DNA from: Cepaea nemoralis
Taxonomy: Eukaryota; Mollusca; Gastropoda; Stylommatophora; Helicidae
Direction: 5' to 3'
Length of the DNA: 64,000 nt
NCBI GenBank assembly: GCA_014155875.1
Contig: JACEFZ010026832.1
Span: forward strand, 186,001 to 250,000
The notes below the pieces were generated by a model. The model was not told the DNA's origin. It was given only the letters and a program-made list of their open reading frames with translations, and ran no database searches. The position numbers were made by a program, and so were the translations under genes. Positions 22,901 to 37,900 of this stretch are shown here, piece by piece (positions within the stretch are counted from its first letter, which is position 1; each line of letters starts with the position of its first letter).

Positions 22901-25900
22901 ACTCTTCTGCACTTATGCTCCTCCAAGAAGAGTCTTAGAATTCTCGGAGGGCACTCACTATCTGTCGTAAATTTAACTCAACTGGTGTAGTTGACTTCAT
23001 GTTATTTAACGCTGGTGTAATCAGTAAACCTGGAATACAGGTCAACTGTGTGGCTTTAGCATCAATAAGCACACTACAAGAGCTGGACAAGATGCAAAAT
23101 CAAGCACTTAGTCACCATGGGAGGGATGAGATAAACCCATATTGTGGAGATGGAGAAGATGGCGAGGACACAAGCACAGAGAGTGTGAGGAGATACAAAA
23201 ACAAGCAGAAAAGTTCCTCAGCATGCCAGGCGACCCTATGAAAATATATTTAAAAAACCTAGGTATGGGATGATTAAAGAGAAGCAGTTATATTCCCCCA
23301 GATCTATGGAAACCACAAAATCTTCACATGCAATTTCTACATTGCTACAGTTTGTGTTTTTTTTACACAGAAATCATTGATATGCCTACTGTTGGTGGAA
23401 CGAGCTCCATGGAAATAAGAACATAGAATATCACTACAAATCCAGACAAAAGTGAAAGGAATATTTGACAAGGAAGAACAGAACAGTGTACAACTCGAAC
23501 AGCCATTCTCAGTTTCCTTGATGACGAATACCCACAGAACTTCTGGTCTACATAGATGGGTCAGCACAAAATGCTGTTTGAAATGGAGCAGCGAGGTTGT
23601 ACATAAATACCAAAAAATACTAGGGACATGGCCAAAGTACCTACAGGAAAGTACTGCCATAACTATGATGCAGAAATCCAGGCAATCAAGATAGCAACAG
23701 AGAAATGACTAAATATCAGCCATGGTACACAGCCTGCATTGCTACTGTCAGATGCAAAATCAGTACTTGAGGTACTCCTGTCTGGCAAATTGCCAGTACT
23801 ACCGACACTACTTTCTTAATTTGGCAGCCAGCTTAAGGTCACCAAACAGTGGATACCATCTCACTGTGGAGTAGCTAGAAACAAGAGAGCTGATTGATTA
23901 GCTAAGGAAGGAGCAATAGAAGAACAACTGATGTACCCATTGCATACCACCAAAAGAAAAGAAATGATCAAATCAGTTAGAAAGCCATCAAAACCTGCTC
24001 AAGACGACTACCACCTTATGGACAGATCAAAACAAATTATTCTGTGCCTCAGAACAGGACACAATAGATTACCCAACCACTTGTATACAAAGTTCAAGAT
24101 TGATGAATCAGCCATGAGCACATGTGGATTGGCATCACATTCAGCAGATCACATGCGCCAAGACTGCCCAAAATACAGAGAAACAACAGTGGAGGATAAA
24201 CTCTATGGACCACTGAGAAAATTAAAAAAGACAGCTAAATTCATACAAGAGACAACATTGCAGTAATAGACAGATTTCAAATGAAAGATAGAGTCAACAG
24301 TTCTCTCTGAAAGTACTGGCATCACACAGGCTAGTAGGTGTAACAATTTTGAAATGTTGCTACAACAGTGGTCATATGACTTACACTTCACAGCTTCCAA
24401 TTACCAGGGTCAAATAACCTTCAATGTGTCCCTGTCTTACAAGGCTGGGCATCAGACCCACTTCCTAGACATCATTTGGTTCAAGAAAATATGGAAATGG
24501 GCAGAACTCAACTTCAGCCATTTGTATAGCACCATCATCAGCATTTGTCTCAGATTCCCCAATGAAAATAGCACTAACATATTAAGCCATTACATTGTGT
24601 TTTATATACATTTAAGTAAAGATATGACTGGTGCTCACATATGTACCACATAATGGATGGATTTGAAGAAGAAAAACAACTGTGAAGCCACAGAAAGCAA
24701 CTGATAAACAGTCCATTTTTCCCTTTTCAAATGTATTGATATTATTGTATCAATCACATATACAATATGTGAGAACATGGTGACAAAATTGTGATGCAAA
24801 AAATATCAACTGTAGCAATGTTGTGTCACAGGCCTTGCTGTCTGATGCATGCAAAAAATATGCCACAATAATGTTTCCCAGACCACTGACATGTCCAACA
24901 ACCCTTGTTTAACCAATGAGAATCCTCCCCAATCATTGGCACTCCATCTATTGGTTGTCACAATGTCATCCAACTCCACTCTTAAATTGTCTTGCCCTTA
25001 TATGGGTAATAGTTAGTTAGTCTTTCTTCTTGAGCCCAAGGCGATGCATAGGGCAGAAGTCTTGGCTCTCCATGCCTGGTGGTTGGCTGCCACCTGTTGT
25101 AGATCTTGGATGTTTATTTGGCCGTTGAATGAGCCCTCTCTGATGATGGTTTTACGCAGGATCTCTCTTGGTCTTCCCCGTTTTCTTTTCCCTACCGGTG
25201 TCCATATGAGGGCTTGGTAGGGGAGTCTTGTCTTATACATTCTGAGTACATGGCCGATGTAGTTCCAACGGCGTTTTCTTATAAAATTGAATGCAATATC
25301 TTGCTTAGTCTCTTGTCTTATTTGCGTATTGGTTCTAAAATCTGTCCAGTGGAGGTTTAGAATTCTTCTAAGGCATTTGTTCTCAAAATTGTCTAATTTT
25401 TTATCTAAAGCTACCGTTGATTTCCAACTTTCACATCCGTACGTTAGCACTGGAATCACACAAGAATTGAAGGGTAATAGGTAGCCATTATTGTATATCA
25501 CTTGGTTGTTGGTCCTCCTAATTGTCCATGATATTCTCAGCATTTCTAAAAGGAACAACTCAGTGGCCTCTAGTCTTTTTCAAATCAGTGAATTTGGATT
25601 CACATGCATGCAGTCGTACTGGCATTATATGACTCCAGCAACATGTCACCTAACATTCACTCCCTAACATAGCACTACTTATGTTTAGTTAGTCTTGAGA
25701 GGATTGGATGCCTAAGAAGTTAGGGCATCAGTCTCTAACATCTGATGGATTCTAATCTTCGCTAAAATCAAGGATTTTTATGACTGAGGATAAAGAAAAA
25801 AACCTATCATGTATAGCGACCTTTGCCAAGATAATGACCTTCATGTTTCAACAAAATCCGGGTAAAAACCAAATTGTGTAATGACAGTTTTGACCTACTC

Positions 25901-28900
25901 TGCTATAACATCTGCCATAGTCTGACTGAGAACCTGTGCTTGTTCACCTGGGGGACCTGGTCGAAAGTTAGGTGAACATAGGGGAGGTAGCTCAACATTA
26001 GGCACTGAAAACATAAATGAATATGTTATAAATACATACACAGTGAGTAATAGCAACAATCAGCTCATGTTGATACTGGTACAGGAGTGTGACCCGACAC
26101 ACAAATATAAGTAATGACATGACAAGGTAGTGTGGCTTCAATGCCCTTCCTTCAAAGAGAAATCCATGGCACCCACGTTCATATATTCTGGTTTTTACTG
26201 TGTTAACAGCCTTGATAGATGACCTAGAGCTGTATAGGCTGAATCCAGTCCATTGTACTGATTAGTCCCAGTACACAATCCACTTTTTCTCCACAGCTCC
26301 CAAACTATTAGATAAACAATGTTATCTGGCATTTTGACATGCATTACCTAATATTTTGTGTGTCCTTTTTTCTTCTCGTCCAGGTCAATGATCCAGCAAT
26401 GTTTTTTGCCACAAGCACAATCAACTTTCTGTTAGTCCACAATATTTGCTTTCTATATACCAAGTTCTCATACCATAGCCTAATACAACTACAACGACTA
26501 CAGCAACTATAGATATGACTATATAACTAGAATCAAAACTATCCAAACCCATACCTAAACCACAACAATACATGATTCAATGTAGCATTTAGAAATTCAT
26601 TTTATAATTGTTACAACAGCAACTTCTCTTTAGTCAACAACAAATGGCCTCTTTAGTCACAACAAAATCAACTATTAACAATTTCCCATCCTCTTCTCTG
26701 GCCCCAAATGATAACTGTTCCACTTTCAATGTGTTTCCAACTAAAAAAACACAACATAACTGTTTATACTAGGATCATCCAGTAAGTATCCAGATTTTGT
26801 CAAGATAACCTCAAGGAGAAGATGTTAGGTTTAGTAACAACTCCAAAGTGAACAGTATACATCCGACACTTGGTGGGGGATGGGCAAGTACCAGCAGTGT
26901 TCCCGCGCTGTTTCACAAAATGGTATCGGACCAGTTGACTTTAGTGCAGGGACAGCAAGATGTGATGACACGTTGGTGAACAAAGGTTTTCTGCCTCTTG
27001 ACTCTAAAGCATTTTGTGTTCATACATTCTGGTTTTTACTGTGCAAACGGTTTTTTCTACATATACTTTATTACTGGGTGACAATGAAATGGGCTAAATG
27101 TCTTGGCACATCTCTATAGATCTTTTTAGCACTACTCTATTCTGTTGTTTTTTAAATTGTTATCTGTGCTTTTTGTTACTGGTTGGATGCTGTATTTGTG
27201 ACATTTATCTTAGCTGCTCCGTCAAACTTTTTGCTGTAAGGCACTACAGTGAGGTTATAATATACAGGTTCTTAATGCAGTTTTATCTTCTTAGTGAAGC
27301 AGTTCTTTATCACGTTAGTTACATATCCTTTACAGGTCATCACAGTCAACCCCATCATTTTTTGACTGTCTGTGATCTCTTGGCAAGTTTATGTTCAGTA
27401 GTTTGCCATTGCTTTCTGAATGGCTGGTACTCATACCATTTTATAAAAAAAACCAATGCAAGGCAGTCTGCTGCTGTGTTCTTTATAAAGGCACCTATAA
27501 TCTGAAATTTATGTAAGAGAGCTCTTACTGTTGTATGTCTTCCTCTATCTGCTCTGTCATCTCACATTGGACAATAGGCCCTCAACCAACTCAGTCAAGC
27601 CCTTTGGATTTTGCAGCTAAGGTTTTCTACAGGATGAGGTAGCCAGGTTCAAGCCAACCCTCGTTAGTCACCTCTTATGACATACATGATAAGTTATTGT
27701 TACTATTTTTTGCTTCCCTTATAGGCCCCAATAACACATGTGTGTATATGTCACTCTGTGTGTGTGTGTGCGCACACGTGCGTGCGTGTGTATGTGCATG
27801 TACTTAGTTCATGCACATTATAAACAAAGTTATTGTCACATGTGTCAACTTTGATATCTAAAAACTGTAAATTCCTATTTTCTATAACCATGGTAAATTT
27901 AATGAAAAGGTTTTGGATGTTTAAAAAGGACAGAAAATGTTTCAGGTTTTGTTATATGACTTATACTGAAATGTGACACCCAAATAACATAACAAAGGGT
28001 CTGGTTTGTGGCAGGCAGTTGCTGTAACTATGAACTTTGTTTATGAAAATGGAGAGGGGGGGGGGGGGGGGGGGGGAGAGAATGTATACCCATTGCCGTA
28101 CCATCGATCTGCTATTCGAAATTCTCAAACTGGAAAACTGCAATCTTTACGCAGAATTCAGTTAATTTCAAGATCAGTTCCATTGTCAGTCTCTTGCTGC
28201 CAATACTCATTTCTGTCTTTTGTCTCACAGAGGGCTGTGTGTATGCTTGGTCTAGTTGAGAGAATGATAAACAAGGGACTGTACTTCAGTACTGGTGGTT
28301 AGAAAGTATAAATCTCCTTGACAACAAACCAGGAGGCTATTGTTGGAAGTGTTGTACGAACGACCCTCTCTTCAGGTTCACATAAAATGTGGTTGGTGGA
28401 TTCCAAGAACAAGTGTATTCATTGACCTCAAACAAGTCTTTGACTGGGTCTGAAAAAGAGGTCTATTGTTGAAGATGAGAAGGATGGGAATAGGAGAGAA
28501 AGTGGCCTTCTTGACTAACAGAGCCATATCCACCAAACATACAGGCTAAATCTGTGCAAAAGAACTCTCAGCAGATAAGCAGTGTCCTCGCTCGTCAATG
28601 ATCTGACGAAACACACTTTCGAGACCACCAATAAGTATCCTATTGTAGCAAAAGCCAGGATCAACAAATTACTCCTTACAACCTCAGCATTTTGTGAACT
28701 TTATTATTCCCATAAAGTTCTTAAAGAGAACTGGTTACTGGCATCAGATGAAGACAGGTCACATTCTTTGTACACATCATAAGGGGAAAACTGGAGTATG
28801 TTTTGACAGCAGGAAGGTTGCAGGAGACAATAGGCAGGAGGATCAAGGGAGACAATGCTACAGTTTTTTTTTTTTTTTTGCACTTGCTCACTTTGTAGTC

Positions 28901-31900
28901 CATACATACTACTTCTAGTAGTGCTGGACTGAATTTTGCATGTCGATTAGCCTTCCCTATTAACAGTGTCCCTCGCCATCAGGTGAACCCACTCCAACTT
29001 CAGAGGCACTTGTAATTAACATCCCCAAGTCAAGGACAACAGGTCAACATTTTAAACCAGCTGTCTGATGTAGGGGTGGAATCCCTTACCTTGGATTCAG
29101 GATACCGGATGTTTAACTGATTCAGTGACAAAAAGTGGTTTTGGCCCAAGCAGAAATTGATGGCAGAAAATGGGAAGTAGGGGTGTGTCATAAAAATGAT
29201 CTGAAAATTGTTAAAATGGTAGCAAATATATTGTATTATATATCACATTAACCCTTTACAGGGCACACATTTTTACTTTTTGTAACTCTGAACAGGCAAC
29301 ATTTTTCAGGGTGTCAGTCAGATTTAGAGTTACGTTAGTAAAAACATCACATTTAAGTTGTTAGTGAAAATATTTTTGTTAAATAAAGTAAAAAAATGAA
29401 GGAAAATGAATGCAGGTTTATTATTTTACTCACGTGTACAATAAATAATCCAATGTTGCCTGCATTTCGGTTGCATTTGTTGGAACACATGCTCGATCAT
29501 TTATCTGTTCAATCTTTTTGTAACATAACTCATCTGTTTTATCGGCAATCATTTTAAAAGTCTCAGAGAGATCCGAAATGTGTACACTGCTTACGCTGAT
29601 ATCACTGATAGATATCTAGCTCTGATTCAGTCAACTTCATGCACTTCAATGTCACTTAAATTGAACCCAGCAAAATCTCCACTATCACTCGAAGAATCGT
29701 CAGAATCCATTTTGAAAAACAAAGCATAAAAACCCGGAAAATTATTCAAAAATCTGATCAAATTTAAAGAAAGTGCTTGCAAATGGCAGCCACATGATCA
29801 AGTTATCGGTGAAACCGAAAGTAGACAATCGGAAGTCTCACAAAGTCTCGTGATCGCGTGAATACAACGCTTAGTAGTCAAGGATGTTTTTGGGCGTTTT
29901 GCCCGTTCGCGGGAGTCAAGACGCTTTCGACAGGTGTGCCCTGTAAGGGGTTAAAGGACATTGCACAAGGAACACGCTGGTATTACTACTGTTGCTATAG
30001 GGTAGAATTGTAATAATAATATTAGTGGATGTATTTAAAAAAAAATTGAAGACAGGGTTGACAATTACGTGAATTTCCACTTACCAAGGCGCTACTGCTC
30101 CAACGCTGTTTAAAATCCAATGAAACTTACTGAATTATGATAACTACACCACTTTGCTACACCAATATCACTAGAATGTCTCCATAACACCAATAAAACA
30201 CAATAAAAACATCATATTTTGAAGCGCATCATTGCCACATAAAATGAAAAATGTCAGAAAATAACCAGACAGATTTTGACCGTTTTTCTACTGAGAAACA
30301 ATATGTACACTATTTTGTATTTAGTTATAATTATTATTCTTTTAAATTTAATTATTTAAATACTCTTTAAATACTTTGTGATAGGCAAAGCAAACTTTAG
30401 GGGCACAAGTGTGGCCCATTAGCTAATTCTACATGACAAACTTTCACGGTTAGCCGATTAGTTTTGTTTTCATTTATAAATAATTTATTTTAACTGAACC
30501 AAATGCAGTCAAACCACATTTAACACGTGCTATCAGTTTAGAATCTTTCACAAAGTCTTTAAATCAGAATAACTATAATCTAACATTGTTTAAAACTATT
30601 ATCTAATGTAAATATGTGAGGCCGAAAATCAAGGTCGTTGCCGCTGCCAAATAAGAAAAGTAAACCCAACTTTAATTAAGAAATTCTCCACAAAATTCAG
30701 CCATTTTCGGTCTCCCGTGGCCTGTGTGTAAATGAAAAACCTTCTTCCTGCGTAAAACATCATTTTGGGGCATTAAAATTAAGCTAGGTTCACAAACGAA
30801 ACAAAACAAACGAACTGCCAAGATCTTGCCAATACAGTGATGAAGAAGTCAAACAGTTGAGACTGTTTGCCAACCGGTTGGCGGTTGGCATCGAATCAGT
30901 TAAGAAAACAAGTTCTTATCCATTCGGCCATGCTGACCTAGACAGTTTGAAATCATGGAGAAACAATGCGATCTGAAATTATTGGCATTACATGAAACAA
31001 AAAGCTGTGGACAAACACGATCAACAATGCCACACGGCATGTCTATAAGATTTAAAAAATCAGCACTCAAAGCTCTATATACCATGCAGCTACAAATCAG
31101 CATTAGGCTGAATGGAGAGATGCTGACTAAATTAATTTCCCAGTCTTTTTTTAAAATGTTGCATATCCCTTACATGACGTTGCAGTCAACACCAGCGTTT
31201 TCCAGCAGCTATTGATGTAAATAGGCAAGATTACGTTCAGTAGTTTGTCATTGCTTTCTGAGCAACACGCCCACATAACCCCTAAGTTACCAGCGTGGCG
31301 CGAACTGCTGCCGATTCTCACGCAGCTGCGTTACTCATGAGAATATACATATATATATATATGAGAATATATATAGCGTAGACCATTCCCCAGTCTATCT
31401 AGCATTAAAACTAAGAAGCCAGTGCCATGCCAGTAAGCATGTATGGTCATGGCTCACCATCTCACACAATCACTAGAGTCTGGGATCAGGTTTGTGTTCT
31501 TCTATCAATTATGCCATGTGGACAAACCATCCACAGTATTTATCTCTTGTCTTCGCCATGCTCTCTTCACATCAATTTTGCCAGTTGTCACTAAGTTTTC
31601 AAGTTTATTTCTTCGTTTGTTTCTCCTCATACCATGCCTAACAAGTTTTGACTGCCTAAATCTAATTTTTCTAATCAATATACGATTCTCATTTCTTTCT
31701 TTTAAGACATTCTCATTTGTATTTGTCTGTCCACGGTATTCTTCGCATGTTTCTCAGAAACCACATTTCTACTGCCATTCAATATTTCTCAGCATGTCGG
31801 CTTGTTGTCCATGTTTCACATGCAAATAGCAGCGTGATTCGTCAATTCACAGCTTAACTAGCTGGGAATATCAAGAATATCAGGAAAAAATCAAACAGGC

Positions 31901-34900
31901 ATCTGAATCTTGTCAAACAGCTAGCTGGCACCACTAGGGGAGCAGATAAGCACACTTTGCACCATCTTCATCCACCGTCACATCAATATACAACATGGCA
32001 TGGACTGGGGAACCTTTTTAAACTTACACATAACAGACTGGAAAAAAAGCGGCTGAGTTATCTCAAAGAATGGTGTCCGCCTCGAATGCTGGAGATCCCG
32101 GGTTCAAGCCCCGGTGAGGACCGGGATTTTTTCACGTGGACTTCTAGTAACAAAATTTCCCCTGGTGTCTGGGTAGTGAGATTGAGCGCCCATGTGTATT
32201 GTTGCGCATGAAAGAAATCCCTTAGCTGTTGGAAATCAAAAAAGAGTAGCCTAATGGCGCTGACAGGGGACAAATTTTGAGTTAAAAATCTACCCAAGGT
32301 AATTCAGGATCCTCACCGGTGCTACGGAGTTCATGCACTGAGCTGAGATTCTCCGGACTCTGGCTTAAGTTATGAGTAGAACGGAGCACTTATGGGTTAC
32401 ACCCGTGTACTGTGATGTTGATCCGTCGACTAAACTAAACTAAGACTGGAATAAATATATATGTTTGGTATAAAACATACAGATCTGGTTTCACATGTGG
32501 CCTGGTAGTTGGTGCGGAGCTGCACTGATAATATCAGCATCGTCGGATGAGAGCCTGACGCCTGCATTCATTGTCTCGCTAAGTGAAGGGAGGGAGACTG
32601 GTCTCCTTTTTCTCCCTGCATTCAGTCCTACAAAATGTGATAGCCCTATTACATCAGACTCATAGCAGGGAACTGCTTCGGGACAAATTTCAACTTCTTT
32701 TGTATATAGCCTAGCCTATATAACTGACCAGATGCATGTAACATGTATATCCGCATCATATACATATGTCACATGGTACAAACAGATCAGTTTGGTATAA
32801 TATATGAGTATCTCACACTACTGCACTTTACCACAAGTTCCACTTTACATTACACATATATATGAACATTTCAAGAGCAAAAGCAAGCATTGGTTCACCT
32901 ATAAATCCATCCTTTGGCTGGTCAGCATCTGGTTTTGCCAATTCCTAAAGTTCAAGAAATCTGATTAAACACAGAGAAAGTGGACATCAACTAAATATAC
33001 GAATCAAGCATTTCTTGAAACATAATGGATACATGCCTACACTGATGGCCAGTCAGTAGGACAGCTGAAAATAGTGGGGCTGGCGTTCACATAAAATTAA
33101 CTAATAGTATCCATTGTGCAAGGTGTGGAATGTGCCTAGTCCTGCAGCCAGTAGGGTTAGGATCGCTAGCCTCTCCTAGGAGGGGTGAAAAGTGAAAATT
33201 AGTAGCCTGCCGATGACCCGCAGACTACACAAGTCAACCCCCACCTCCATGTGGTGCAGACCGGGAAACCATGACTGCGAGGTCATGGGCTAACGAAGCT
33301 ATGGCTCGCCATAGGGGATGGACTCCCTATGGTCAGATTTGTGTCCTACACCTGCGACTGGCGTAGCAAGCCGGTAGAGAATCTTCATACTGCTCGTAGA
33401 AAAACTAATAAGTATAAATGGATTGACCAAAATGGATATCGACCCGGCAATGTTAATGGACTACGAGATAGATCAGCGACTCAAAAAATAGGCACAATGA
33501 ACATCTTCGGTTTCAATAGTAAAGAAGAAGAGCTTGTGGAAACAATGGAAGAGAGGAATATTGGACTGATGGGAATTGCAGACACCAGAACAACGGGGAA
33601 AGGATGCAAGGAGCTCCACCACAGTTACATGTTTGTCTACTCTGGAGTAGAACAGGCAAGAAAGGGCAAGACACGGTGTGGGAATAGTTATCGAACCATG
33701 GCTAGCAAGTGGAATACTAGAAATAAAATATACATCAGAAAGAATCATAACAGTGAGAATAAAAGAACAAACAATTACAACATATGTACAAATGTTGTTT
33801 GTCCATCAAGAATGATGATGACCATTCATTTCATCCAGTGGGGTTGAAAGTATGGAGCCGTGGGTTCTAAGATGACTGATAAGGCCTATTTTGGCTCGAA
33901 ATGTTCTTTGACAATGTGGACAACGAATGCTTGACGTTTCTGGAGGAGGATTTCCTGCAGTGGTCTTTCTGTCCTGCCTTTTCTTTACAGCTCTTGCAGT
34001 CCTGGTTGCCTCACACATAACTGCACCCTGGTGTAATGATGCACACCATGAATTTCGGTCTCTGGCTGCAGTCTCCCAGGTGTCATGATGAATTCCAAAA
34101 GCATTCAGAGAGATTTTCAGAGTGTCTTTAAAGCGTTTCCTCTGGCCGCCTTGGGAGCGTTTACCACAACGCAGTTCGCTGTAAAAAATTCGTTTAGGGA
34201 GCCTGTGATCTGGCATGCGAGTCAAGTGACCAGCCCAGCGAATCTGATTCTTCATCAGTAGAGTGTGGATACTGGGCATGGACGCTCTTTCTAGGACTTC
34301 AGTGTCTGGGATCTTGTCTTGCCATTTAATCTTCAGTAGCTTCCTTAGGCAGACTGTGTGGAAGTGGTTTAATTTCCTAGCGTGTCGCTGATAAACAGTC
34401 CAGGTTTCACAAGCATATAGCAGTGTGGATAATACAACTGCTTTGTAGACTTTTAGCTTTGTTTGCAGGCTTATTCCAGTTCTGTCCCATACATTCTTGT
34501 ACAGTCTGCCAAAGGCCACACTGGCCTTGGAGATTCTTGCATGCACTTCGTCATCAATTGTGGCAGCTTGTGACACAGTGCTGCCAAGATAGGTGAATTT
34601 GTCCACAACACTTAGTCTATGACCATTCACTTTGATATTCGGCACAGTGTGATTATTCCCTGGAGCTGGCTGGTACATAACTACAGTCTTCTCCAAGTTG
34701 ATATTGAGCCCAAACTTGGCACAGACATGTGAGAAAGCTGTAACATTATGTTGCATGTCCGCCTCTGAGTTGGCGTATAGAGCGCAATCATCAGCAAACA
34801 GGAGCTCTCTGACGGTGTCGCTGTTAATTTTGGTTTTAGCTTTCAGCCTTCTGAGATTGAATAACTTTCCATCCATACGGTAGTTGATGTCTATTCCAAT

Positions 34901-37900
34901 GTCGTCGTTCTCTAAGGCATTCATCAACATGGCTGAAAACATGAGGCTGAACAGTGTTGGTGCCAGGACACATCCTTGCTTCACTCCATTGGTGACAGGA
35001 AAGGGCTCAGACAGTTCACCATTTTCCTGTACTCTTGCCTGCATGCCATCATGAAATAGCCGCACTATTTGGACAAACTTTCGTGGACAGCCATATTTTG
35101 CCATGATCTTCCACAGTCCTTCTCTGCTGACTGTATCAAAAGCCTTGGTAAGGTCAATGAAAGTGGAGAACATTTCGCAGTTCTGTTCCTGACATTTCTC
35201 TTGCAGCTGCCTTGCAGCGAAAATCATGTCAACAGTTCCACGTTCTTTTCTGAAGCCACATTGACTCTCAGGAAGAAGACCTTGATCGAGATGGGCCGTG
35301 AGGCGATTGAGAAGAATTCTGGCGAGTATCTTCCCTGCAATTGAAAGCAAGGAGATGCCTCGGTGGTTGTCACAGGATTGGCGGTTTCCTTTACGTTTGT
35401 AAAGGTGGACTATTGACGCGTCCTTGAAATCTTGTGGCATTGTCTCGTTCACCCATATGTTTGTAAAGACTTAGTGAAGCTGCTCTGTTAGGACCGGCCC
35501 ACCTGCCTTGTATATCTCTGCTGGGATGGAGTCAGGACCAGGTGCCTTGCCGCTGGAGAGTTGCTGGATGGCTTTGTTTACTTCCACTATGGTTGGCAGG
35601 TCATCAAGTGTCTCATTGGTGGGAACTTGAGGAAGGCAGTTGATGGTTTCATCATCGAAGAAGGAAGTTGCATTTAAGATTTTGCTGAAATGCTCTGCCC
35701 AGCGTTGAAGGATTTCTTTCTTATCGGTGACCAATGTTCCCCCATCTGCACTGAGGAGGGAAGCTATGCCTGGTGATGTAGGACCAAAGACCACTTTCAG
35801 TGAGTCGTAGAAGTTTTTCATATCATGTCTGTCAGCAAAGCCTTGAATTTCATCAGCTTTGCTGCTCAGCCAGGAGTCCCGCATGTGCCGAAGTTTCTGC
35901 TGCACTACTCTCTGAATGTTCTTGAAGGCATCTTTTTTTTATGTTGACTTCGGGTCATTCAAATGTGCCTTGAGGAGAAGATGTTTCTCGGCCAGCAATT
36001 GGTTGATGTCTTCGGAATTTTCATTGAACCAATCTTTATGCTTTCTGGGAGCTGGACCCAGGATTTCCATAGCAGTGTTGTAAATTATGTCCTTTAGGGC
36101 TCTCCACTCTGTTTCTGTATCCTGTTTAGCAGCAGCATTGGGCTTGAGGCGGTCTTCCAGCATATTTTCAAACGACTGCTGCATTTTCTTGCTGTTTAGG
36201 CGGGTGACATTTAGTTTTTTTTTGCATTTTTACCCCTTGAGGACGCCGTGGTGGCCTGATGTGAATGTTTATTTTCGAGACAATGAGACGATGGTCTGTC
36301 CAACATTCGGCACCACACATGGATTTTGTTACCTGAACGCCTTGCCTGTCACTTCTCCTGATGACGACATAGTCAATGAGGTGCCAGTGTTTCGAGCAGG
36401 GTGCATCCACGATGTCCTATTCCTCATGGGGAGACGGAAAATTGTGTTGGTAATCAGGAGATCGTGTTCGGCACATGTCTGAAGGAGGAGGAGTCCATTG
36501 CTGTTACAATTTCCGACTCCGTGCTTTCCAATAATGCCACTCCAAGAGGTGGTGTCCGTGCCTACTCTGGCATTGAAATCCCCAAGGAGTATAAGTTTGT
36601 CTCCTTTGGGAACAGATGTTAATACATTGTGCAGGTCCTCATAGAACTTGTTCTTGACATCATCTTCGCTGGTCATAGTTGGTGCGTAGACACTCACAAT
36701 GGTTGCATGCTCCTTCCATTCAGCAGGGGCAACTTAATGGTCATGAGCCTGTCATTTATAGCCTTTGGAAATCCAGCTAATTTGCTGACCAGCGCCGACT
36801 TAATGGCAAATCCCACACCGGATTGGCATCTTTCCTCGCTTTTCCTTCCACTCCAGAAAAATGTGTAGCTGGCACCTATTTCACAGATTTGGCCTTCTTC
36901 TGCAAGTCGTGTCTCGCTCAAGGCTGCAATGTCGATGTTGTACCTGCCCAGCTCTCTCCCAACCAGTGCTGTTCGTCTCTCTGGACCCGACACACCGTCT
37001 CTGTCAAGTAGGGTGCGTACATTCCAAGTTCCAATTGTTAAGGGAATATGGTTTCCTCTTTTAGCTTTACTTGTTTTATCTTTATTTGTATGTCGACCGC
37101 AGTTAGGGTACCCACCAACCACGACTAGCTGGTTAGGTAGTGATGGAGCAGACAATCTTTAGGGCACCTTTTCTAGTCCCTTCCTCATGCTATGGAGGTG
37201 AGCAGTGTGTTCTTATAGAGGGCTGCTCAGTCGCTCAGGGGGCTGCCGAATCCCACTGCTGCTCCGGTCAGTAGAAGACGACCATATGGCCTGAGCCGCC
37301 TGTGTGCAGGTCTGCGACTACGGCTGCCAGTGTACCCACGCCTGCCGCTTCGCCGCTCGCCCATCGCCACAGGGCTTGAAGGTGATATATGACGTTGGAT
37401 GAAGAATGACTTGCGCGATGACTTGGATTAAAGTGAGGAAGAGTTGCGCAATTCGTCGACCTCACTCTCTCGCCTGAGTCCATCTGAATCCAGTGGCAAG
37501 ACAAGTCGAGACGACTGGAGACGAATACAGGTGCAGTGGATGACCAGGGCGCTCTACGTACCTTGCCGTGCTCATTACGTTCCACAACGCTTTGCAGGTA
37601 AACGCCGTCTTGCCTGTTGAATCAGGAATGATTTCTTCCACGCAGTCTGCCGAATCCTGTCTTCACATGCTGGGTAGGCATACCCTTGTTTACCACTTGG
37701 TTTGACACCAAATCGGCTACCCACGCCTGGTTTAGCCAGCCTCTCACAGCTGTTGCCCGGGGGTGGCCGCTGTCGCATGCTGACAGCTACTAGGAGCCAC
37801 AGGCGCGAGCTGGGTGTCAGGCTTGGACCAGTGGGGGATGGGTCCTGAAAAGGACATGAGCGTCATCCTTACCAAAGGTGCTACCAATGCCTGACACCCC

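Noticed and set aside
26766..26830. mariner-like transposon end
   Set aside because: The phrase looked similar, but no inverted partner or TA duplication was found.
33806..35452. 548-codon ORF as a host protein with a zinc finger
   Set aside because: It is the RT part of LINE-B, with RT motifs and the endonuclease upstream.
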